From an uncultured Treponema sp. (lineage in GTDB: Bacteria > Spirochaetota > Spirochaetia > Treponematales > Treponemataceae): a stretch of 20,322 nt of DNA. The stretch is taken from the NCBI GenBank assembly GCA_937902125.1, contig CALDIB010000033.1, forward strand, positions 1 through 20,322. The letters run 5' to 3'. Every line of letters begins with the position of its first letter. Position 1 is the first letter of the stretch. Below are positions 15,029 to 20,322 of this stretch, piece by piece. The translations under genes and the position numbers were made by a program. Under the pieces are notes generated by a model. It saw nothing but the letters and a program-made list of their open reading frames with translations, was not told where the DNA came from and made no database searches.

Positions 15029-16294
15029 ATGAGCGACAATTTTCCCTTGAACCACGAACAGCTTGTGGCGTTGACAAAAAAATTTCCCACGCCCTTTTAC
15101 CTTTACGACGAAAAGGCCATTCGCGACAACATGGCTTATTTTACAAAAGCCTTTTCGATTTTTCCAAAATTCACCGAACACTTTGCGGTAAAGGCCATGC
15201 CCAATCCCTACATGCTTAAAGTTTTGGCGGAATGCGGGTGCGGCGGAGACTGTTCAAGCTTGCCGGAACTTATGCTTTGCGTCATGAGCGGAATCACGGG
15301 CGAAAAAATCATGTTCACTTCAAACGAAACTCCCGCGGAAGAATTCCGCTACGCCTACGAGCATGGCGCGATAATAAACCTTGACGACATCAGCCACATA
15401 GAATTTTTGCGGTCCTCTTTGGACGGAAAATTTCCGGAGCTGATTTGCTTCCGCTACAATCCAGGCCCTCTAAAGGACGGCAACGCGATTATCGGAAAGC
15501 CCGAGGAGGCCAAGTACGGCCTTGCCCGCGAGCAGATTTTTGAGGCCTACAAAAAGTCCATGGAATATGGAGCCAAGCGCTTTGGCCTTCACACCATGGT
15601 GGCCTCCAACGAGTTGAACCCCGACTACTTTGTGGACACCGCAAAAATGCTTTTTGAGCTTGCGGTGGAACTCAAGGAAAGGCTTGGAATAAAAATCGAA
15701 TTCCTTGACTTGGGCGGCGGAATCGGAATTCCCTACAAACCCGGCCAAAAAAAAGTTGACATAGAGCTTGTTGCAAAAAAAATCCGCGCTCTTTACGATT
15801 CGATGATTGTTCCCGCCGGCCTTGACGGACTTGAAATCAAATGGGAATGCGGCCGCCCCATCACAGGCCCTTACGGTTGGCTTGTGGCCACCGCGATTCA
15901 CCAAAAAAACATTTACCGAAAATACATCGGCTTGGACGCTTGCATGGCCGACCTTATGCGGCCCGGCATGTACGGCGCCTACCACGAGGTTACGGTCAGC
16001 GGAAAAGAGGCCGCTCCCAAAACTGAAGTCTACGACGTTGTGGGAAGCCTTTGCGAAAACTGCGACAAGTTCGCTGTCCAGAGGCCCCTTCCCAAAATAG
16101 AAAACGGCGACTTGGTAATCATTCACGACGCGGGAGCGCATGGAAGAGCCATGGGCTTCAACTACAACGGAAAGCTCCGAGCGGGCGAAATCCTCATGCG
16201 GCCTGACGGCTCCTTTAAAGAAATCCGCCGCCGTGAAACTGTGGAAGACCTTTTTGCCACCTTGGACTTGGACGGAGTGAAGGACTTTAAATGA
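15029..16294 (+). CDS. lysA: Diaminopimelate decarboxylase-like enzyme (fold-type III PLP)
   Basis: Predicted to decarboxylate meso-diaminopimelate to lysine, the last step of lysine synthesis. The 421-residue length fits LysA. Visible landmarks are the PLP lysine K55 in HFAVKAMPNPYML, the phosphate-binding LDLGGGIGIPY, WECGRPITGPYG, the substrate and dimer motif CENCD (342-346) and the C-terminal HDAGAHGRAMGFNYNG. The histidine strand reads GLHTMVASNE in place of the usual GLHCHIGSQ, so this is a divergent branch. A related decarboxylase (for example of carboxynorspermidine) is possible but less likely given CENxD. GGAGG lies eight bases before the ATG. Its stop overlaps the transporter start by four bases. 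Confidence 0.85.
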   Translation: MSDNFPLNHEQLVALTKKFPTPFYLYDEKAIRDNMAYFTKAFSIFPKFTEHFAVKAMPNPYMLKVLAECGCGGDCSSLPELMLCVMSGITGEKIMFTSNETPAEEFRYAYEHGAIINLDDISHIEFLRSSLDGKFPELICFRYNPGPLKDGNAIIGKPEEAKYGLAREQIFEAYKKSMEYGAKRFGLHTMVASNELNPDYFVDTAKMLFELAVELKERLGIKIEFLDLGGGIGIPYKPGQKKVDIELVAKKIRALYDSMIVPAGLDGLEIKWECGRPITGPYGWLVATAIHQKNIYRKYIGLDACMADLMRPGMYGAYHEVTVSGKEAAPKTEVYDVVGSLCENCDKFAVQRPLPKIENGDLVIIHDAGAHGRAMGFNYNGKLRAGEILMRPDGSFKEIRRRETVEDLFATLDLDGVKDFK

Positions 16295-17268
16295 GCCAAG
16301 AAAACGAGGACGGCGGAGCGGAAAAGCCTTGCGGGAATGAGGCCGCTGTCCGCTCCTTGACTTCTTCAAGCTCCTCTTATGTCAAGGGCTCTTTCTGCCT
16401 TGTTTTTTCAGCCTTCAACTTTGCCTTGATGGCCGCGCTGGCGCATTTGGCCGGCGACCTTCCCTTTACCGAAAAGGCTTTTTTTAGAAACATAGTCGCG
16501 GCTTTTGTCACCATTTTTGTCTTGCTTGCCGCAAGGCGAAAGGACAAGTCCGGGGAAAAAAAGAGCGGCTTTAGCCTTCCCAAGGGCGGGCTAAAATTTT
16601 TGGTTTTGCGGGGCCTTTGCGGAAGCGCGGGAATTTTTGGAAACTTTTACGCGCTGGACAGAATTCCCATCGCCGACGCGGCCATTTTAAACAAGATGTC
16701 TCCTTTTTTTGCCGTCATTTTCAGCTTCTTTTTAATGGGAGAAAAAATTTCAGTCCTTCCATTTTTGGCCACCGTGGGCGCCTTTTGCGGCTCTCTTTTT
16801 GTGATTAAGCCCGGCGCTTCCGCGCTCCATTCCCTTCCGGCCTTGGCCGGCTTTTTGGGCGGCATGGGCGCTGGCTTTGCCTACGCTTGCGTCAGAAAGT
16901 TGGGGACAATGAAAGTGAAAGGGCCTTTGGTCATCGCCTTTTTTTCCTGCTTTTCCTGCGCGCTCTGCCTTCCCTTTATGGTTTTGAATTTTATTCCGCC
17001 CACGGCCTTTCAATTTTTGTGCCTGATGGGAGCGGGCGCCGCCGGCTGCCTTGGCCAGTTTGGAATAACCTACGCCTACTTTTTCGCTCCTGCGCGGGAG
17101 ATTTCAATTTACGATTATTCGCAAATAATTTTTTCGTCAATCTTGGGCTTTGTCATGTTCAGCCAAATGCCGGACTGCTTAAGTTGGATTGGCTACGGAA
17201 TAATTGTCTTGATGGCGGCCTTGGTTTTTGTTTACAATAAAAGAATGTACGGGAAAACTCGAACTTGA
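16291..17268 (+). CDS. EamA/DMT-family inner-membrane transporter
   Basis: A 325-residue membrane protein with about ten hydrophobic helices in two related halves, as in the drug/metabolite transporter superfamily. The first half contains LRGLCGSAGIFGNFYAL and PIADAAILNKMSPFFAVIFS, typical of EamA repeat 1, and the second half ends with a short basic tail (KRMYGKTRT). The first 30 residues are an acidic, serine-rich cytoplasmic leader. ATG 16291 overlaps the lysA stop by four bases and has AAGGA six bases upstream, so the two are translationally coupled. Export of an amino acid or related metabolite is plausible from the pairing with lysA, but the substrate cannot be read from the sequence. 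Confidence 0.85.
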   Translation: MSQENEDGGAEKPCGNEAAVRSLTSSSSSYVKGSFCLVFSAFNFALMAALAHLAGDLPFTEKAFFRNIVAAFVTIFVLLAARRKDKSGEKKSGFSLPKGGLKFLVLRGLCGSAGIFGNFYALDRIPIADAAILNKMSPFFAVIFSFFLMGEKISVLPFLATVGAFCGSLFVIKPGASALHSLPALAGFLGGMGAGFAYACVRKLGTMKVKGPLVIAFFSCFSCALCLPFMVLNFIPPTAFQFLCLMGAGAAGCLGQFGITYAYFFAPAREISIYDYSQIIFSSILGFVMFSQMPDCLSWIGYGIIVLMAALVFVYNKRMYGKTRT

Positions 17269-17277
17269 TGTAAGTCT

Positions 17278-17305
17278 GTCATTGCCGCGCTTGGTTCGGC
17301 AATCT
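17278..17305 (+). repeat. 28-base palindromic element, copy 1, at the ribosome site of the M16 gene
   Basis: The element runs from GTCATTGCCGCGCT to CGGCAATCT. Its arms ATTGCCG (17281-17287) and CGGCAAT (17297-17303) enclose a 9-base loop. A second copy with the same length and arms but a different loop is at 20289-20316. Copy 1 ends three bases before the GGAGG of the next gene, so its hairpin could affect initiation there. Element-like dispersal is inferred from these two copies. Confidence 0.7.
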
Positions 17306-17316
17306 TTGGAGGAACT

Positions 17317-18777
17317 ATGATAAAAAAAATTTTGCTTCTTGCGGCATGCTTGCTTGCGGCGCTTTTTGCGTCTTGCAAAAAAGCTCCCTCCCTTTACCCG
17401 GAGTATTTTCAGCTGGAAAACGGCCTTAGCGTTTTTGTAAAGGAAGACCACAAGGTTCCCTTGGCTTACATAGAAATTGCCGTCCGCTCAGGCGGCGTGA
17501 CCCAGCGGAGGGACAACGCGGGAATTTTTCATTTGTATGAGCACATGATGTTCAAAGGAAATTCTCTTTGCAAGGACGCCGCCGCTTTTCAAAAGGCGCT
17601 TTCGGAACTTGGAGTTGACGATTGGAACGGAAGCACCGGCGAGCATTGCGTGAATTATTATTTTACGATTCCCTCGGAAGACTTGAAGCGGGGAATGGAA
17701 TTTTGGTCCGCCGCCATTCGCGAGCCGCTTTTGAATGAAGAAGAATTTGAGGCCGAAAAAAAAGTCGTCGTCTCGGAAATTCAAGCCGACATAAATTCGC
17801 CTGATTCGATTATGGGAAATTTTTTCATAAAGACTCTTTTTCCCGACGCGCCTTGGCAGCTTGATCCCGCAGGCGCCGTCAAGACTGTCCAAGAGGCGAG
17901 CCTTGAAGAATTAAAATCGATAAAAGAAAAATACTATGTCCCAAACAACGCCGCGCTTTTTGTGGGCGGCGACGTGAGCGCCAAGGAAGTCCGCCGCCTT
18001 GCCCAAGAAATTTTTGGTTCGTGGAAGCCGGGCTCCTTCGACCTTGATTCAGAACGCGCCATTCAAAACCCTGAGCCTTTTGAGACGACAAAATTTTTTG
18101 TCATGCCCAACGAGAAAGTCTCTCCGCAAATCGCGCAAACTATGGTTTACTATCGCGGAGCCGACGCTGACTTTGACCGCGCTTCCACTTATCCCTTGGA
18201 CTTGTTCACAAATTACATCAACAGCCCTGACTCTTCCTTTGTTCAGGAACTTGTGGCCGACCAAGACTTGCGGGTGGTCTCCCAAGATTATGTCGGCGGC
18301 GGCTATTCCACAAAGAGCAGAACTTCCACAATAAATTTTTACGCGGTCATGCTGGAGCCTGAGGGGGGAATTCCCCAGCGGGTCAAAAAATTTCATTCGC
18401 TGTTGTCGGAAAAAATGATTCCAAATTACATCGAGTCAAAAAGCATAGTTGGAAAAGAAAAAATCAAGACTATGAAAAAAAGCCGCAGGGACGGAGAGGC
18501 CATTCAAGGCGAAAGCTTTTCGGCCGTCCTTTCCCAAGCGCGCTATTGGTGGACTGTTTGCGACAAAGACTATTATTTTAACTACCAAAAAAATATGGAC
18601 AAGGCAGACGACAAGGACATTGCCGCCGCGCTGAAAAAATATCTTTTGGGAAAGAATGCCTTTGTGGTTGTGGCGGTGAACCCGACGGTTTTTCAAAATC
18701 TCAAGGAGCAATTTGACGCGCAAGGCTTTGAGGAAATCAAAAAAGAGGACGCGTTTTGGTGGAATGGCGGCAATTGA
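17317..18777 (+). CDS. M16-family zinc metallopeptidase, lipoprotein, catalytic subunit
   Basis: A 486-residue peptidase of the M16B (insulinase/processing peptidase) group. The lipoprotein signal is MIKKILLLAACLLAALFASC, with the lipid-modified cysteine at C20, so the enzyme is probably anchored in the cell envelope. The inverted zinc motif HLYEH is at 72-76 and the likely third ligand is E154 in VVSEI. A downstream M16 C-terminal domain (about 230-480) includes the YVGGGYSTKSRTS region. It is paired with a second M16-like lipoprotein lacking the motif, the known active/inactive arrangement of bacterial M16B enzymes. GGAGG sits four bases before the ATG, immediately after a palindromic repeat. 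Substrate unknown. Confidence 0.85.
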   Translation: MIKKILLLAACLLAALFASCKKAPSLYPEYFQLENGLSVFVKEDHKVPLAYIEIAVRSGGVTQRRDNAGIFHLYEHMMFKGNSLCKDAAAFQKALSELGVDDWNGSTGEHCVNYYFTIPSEDLKRGMEFWSAAIREPLLNEEEFEAEKKVVVSEIQADINSPDSIMGNFFIKTLFPDAPWQLDPAGAVKTVQEASLEELKSIKEKYYVPNNAALFVGGDVSAKEVRRLAQEIFGSWKPGSFDLDSERAIQNPEPFETTKFFVMPNEKVSPQIAQTMVYYRGADADFDRASTYPLDLFTNYINSPDSSFVQELVADQDLRVVSQDYVGGGYSTKSRTSTINFYAVMLEPEGGIPQRVKKFHSLLSEKMIPNYIESKSIVGKEKIKTMKKSRRDGEAIQGESFSAVLSQARYWWTVCDKDYYFNYQKNMDKADDKDIAAALKKYLLGKNAFVVVAVNPTVFQNLKEQFDAQGFEEIKKEDAFWWNGGN

Positions 18778-18810
18778 AAATTATGGAAAGACAAAAGATG
18801 AATGATTTTC

Positions 18811-18910
18811 GCGTGAGCCGCAACATTTGCGCTGCGGTTCCGTTTTGCTTTTGGAAACTTATCCAACCGCGCTCTTGCGAGCGCCGGCAATCGCGGACGG
18901 GCTCGCGCAA
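18811..18910 (+). repeat. Palindrome-rich gap between the two M16 genes
   Basis: The 169-base gap 18778-18946 contains CCGCA/TGCGG (18818-18822/18833-18837). It also has two competing hairpins: CCGCGCTC with GAGCGCCGG (18867-18874/18879-18887, one bulge), and GCGAGC with GCTCGC (18877-18882/18901-18906). The last two share bases and cannot form together. The gap is GC-rich and free of stops in the frame of the next gene, which makes that gene appear 40 codons longer. It looks like another dispersed repeat. Confidence 0.45.
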
Positions 18911-18946
18911 ACAGCTGCATGTATTTGCTTGTTAAGGAGAAGACTT

Positions 18947-20248
18947 ATGAAAAAGAATATTTTTGTTAGAGGAATTTTATTTTTAACGTCCGCGCTTTTT
19001 TCCTGCGGTCAAAAAAAGGCGGACACAAGCGGCCTTCCGGCTTTTTCTTTAAAGAACGGAATTCCCGTTTACTGCAAAAGCGTGGATTCCACAAGAATGG
19101 CTTCCGTTCTCATTTGCGTTCGCGGGGGGAGCGCGCTTTTTTCCAGGGAATATTCAGGCATCGAAAGAGAGCTGTTTGAACTTGTGAGCCGGGGCGGAAA
19201 AAATCATTCATACGACGACTTGCTTCTTTTGGACAACGACAAAAATATTTCTCTTGGACACAGCGAGCTTGACTTGGGTTCCTATATGTCTCTTTCCTGC
19301 CTTTCCTCTTATTTAGAAGAAGGACTTTCCGCGCTTTTGGACTGCTTTCTAAATCCTTCCTTTGACAAAACCCAATTTGACAACATGATGACAGAATGCG
19401 ACCAAAGCTTGCAAAGAATGCAGGCCGATCCCGAAAGACTTTTGTTCTACACGATTAACAAGGAAATCTACAAGGATCATCCCCTTTCCACTTCCGCTTC
19501 CGTTTTGCCGGAATCAAGACAAAACATCACGATGGAAAACTTGAAGGCCCATTACAAAAAAATTCTTGACGCGAAAAGAATTTTTGTAGTGGCCGCCGGC
19601 GACGTCAATTTAAGAAAGCTTAAAAGGACGCTGGAAAAAACGCTGGGAAACATTCCTTCTTTGGAAAATGATTTTTCAATTCCTGAAATTCCAGACTTTG
19701 ACATTTCTGGCCAAACTGTTTCTTTAAAGAGTTCAGCCTTGGCAAAGGGAAGCGGCCACATCGCGCTGGTTTTTAAAAGCCCTTCGTTTCATTCAAAAGA
19801 TTTGGCGGCCGCGCGTCTTGCGGCTTCGATGTATGGCGAGTCGCTTTTTAACATTGTCAGGACAAAATACGGCGCCTGCTACACTCCTTCAACGTCGGCT
19901 GGCTTTTCCCCGGCCCCTTGCGGAATGGTGTTTTTGTTTAGGGTGAGCGACATGGAAAACGCGGCCTCCTACATTCCGGAAGCGGAGGAAGACTTTTTGG
20001 GCGGCGACATTGAAGGCAACCTAAAGGGCTATGTAAAAAAATACATAAATTCCGCCTACCAAAACCAAATGTCCTGCGCCGCCATCGCCAGCCGCTCCGC
20101 CAACGCGCTCCTTTCTTTGGGCGACATAGACGGCTTTGACAAAATCGCCGACGCCGCCAAGAAATTGACCGCCGCCGACGTCCGCCGGGTCTTTAAGAAG
20201 TATTGGCAGGACGGACAAAAGCGGACTTTTGAAATTTCCGGCCAGTAA
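18947..20248 (+). CDS. M16-family lipoprotein lacking the zinc motif, probable non-catalytic partner
   Basis: A 433-residue M16-fold protein. The signal MKKNIFVRGILFLTSALFSC gives a lipid-anchor cysteine at C20. The fold is recognisable from LKNGIPVYCKSVDSTRMASV, the SGIERELFELVSRGG helix that replaces HxxEH, and the later FVVAAGDVNLRKLKRTLEK stretch. No histidine pair or zinc glutamates are in the right place, so it should be inactive and assist the preceding peptidase. I start at ATG 18947 because AAGGAG lies seven bases upstream and the lipoprotein signal begins there; the upstream open frame to 18827 reads through a palindromic repeat. The 169-base gap suggests co-transcription with the first M16 gene but separate initiation. 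Confidence 0.85.
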   Translation: MKKNIFVRGILFLTSALFSCGQKKADTSGLPAFSLKNGIPVYCKSVDSTRMASVLICVRGGSALFSREYSGIERELFELVSRGGKNHSYDDLLLLDNDKNISLGHSELDLGSYMSLSCLSSYLEEGLSALLDCFLNPSFDKTQFDNMMTECDQSLQRMQADPERLLFYTINKEIYKDHPLSTSASVLPESRQNITMENLKAHYKKILDAKRIFVVAAGDVNLRKLKRTLEKTLGNIPSLENDFSIPEIPDFDISGQTVSLKSSALAKGSGHIALVFKSPSFHSKDLAAARLAASMYGESLFNIVRTKYGACYTPSTSAGFSPAPCGMVFLFRVSDMENAASYIPEAEEDFLGGDIEGNLKGYVKKYINSAYQNQMSCAAIASRSANALLSLGDIDGFDKIADAAKKLTAADVRRVFKKYWQDGQKRTFEISGQ

Positions 20249-20288
20249 AGGCCGCAAAAAAAGTAGCGGGGCTGTCCAATAAGTATGA

Positions 20289-20316
20289 GTCATTGCCGCG
20301 CTCGACACGGCAATCT
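20289..20316 (+). repeat. 28-base palindromic element, copy 2
   Basis: Arms ATTGCCG (20292-20298) and CGGCAAT (20308-20314) and the flanks match copy 1 at 17278-17305; the 9-base loop differs (CGCTCGACA against CGCTTGGTT). It follows the second M16 gene by 40 bases at the window edge. The intervening sequence 20249-20288 shows no gene. Confidence 0.7.
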
Positions 20317-20322
20317 CTTGTA

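Noticed and set aside
15470..16369. Open frame of 299 codons on the minus strand
   Set aside because: It overlaps almost all of lysA, which has clear catalytic motifs; the reverse frame has none.
18827..18946. Longer start for the second M16 protein
   Set aside because: It would bury the lipoprotein signal and translate a palindromic repeat; ATG 18947 has AAGGAG and a proper signal peptide.

Overview
The window looks like a chromosomal segment of a host-associated spirochaete, most likely Treponema or a close relative. This is inferred from moderately AT-rich coding with many GCG/CGC codons, strong AAGGAG/GGAGG ribosome sites, paired M16 lipoproteins and several kinds of short palindromic repeats between and inside genes. 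No rRNA or other taxonomic marker is present, so this is an inference only.

Region 1 (1-13211, possibly to 14003) is a nearly gap-free plus-strand operon that I read as a DNA phosphorothioation defence locus of the Ssp type. A strong divergent promoter at its left edge fires leftward into a gene that leaves the window. The modification half is a DndC/SspD-like PP-loop sulfurtransferase with an N-terminal zinc ribbon and a C-terminal two-cluster ferredoxin (170-1807), a DUF4007 protein of the SspB type (1797-2771), a 1277-residue P-loop protein of the SspC type (2764-6597) and a dedicated SspA-like cysteine desulfurase (6594-7808). Sulfur would pass from cysteine through the desulfurase to the PP-loop enzyme and then into the DNA backbone. 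The downstream, probably restricting, half is a phospholipase-D/SF2 helicase fusion (7805-10000), a 53-residue protein (9993-10154), a DndD-like SMC/Rad50 ATPase (10168-12147), an unassigned 153-residue protein and a 201-residue protein whose N-terminus resembles sigma-70 region 1.1. The arrangement recalls SspBCD paired with an SspFGH-type effector, but I cannot assign the F, G and H letters from sequence alone.

Region 2 (13215-15028) is an accessory edge. It holds a two-domain protein carrying two copies of an in-frame repeat, a cluster of hairpins, and a decayed AAA/DUF4143 ATPase with a frameshift and a large internal deletion.

Region 3 (15029-20322) is housekeeping-like and more GC-rich. 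It has a diaminopimelate decarboxylase overlapping an EamA/DMT-type transporter, then two M16 peptidase-family lipoproteins. The first of the pair has the zinc motif and the second lacks it. Two copies of a 28-base palindromic element lie in this region, one touching the ribosome site of the first peptidase and one after the second. The most notable features are the Ssp-type locus itself, its sigma-1.1-like protein, and repeat elements inserted in frame inside two genes of the cluster.
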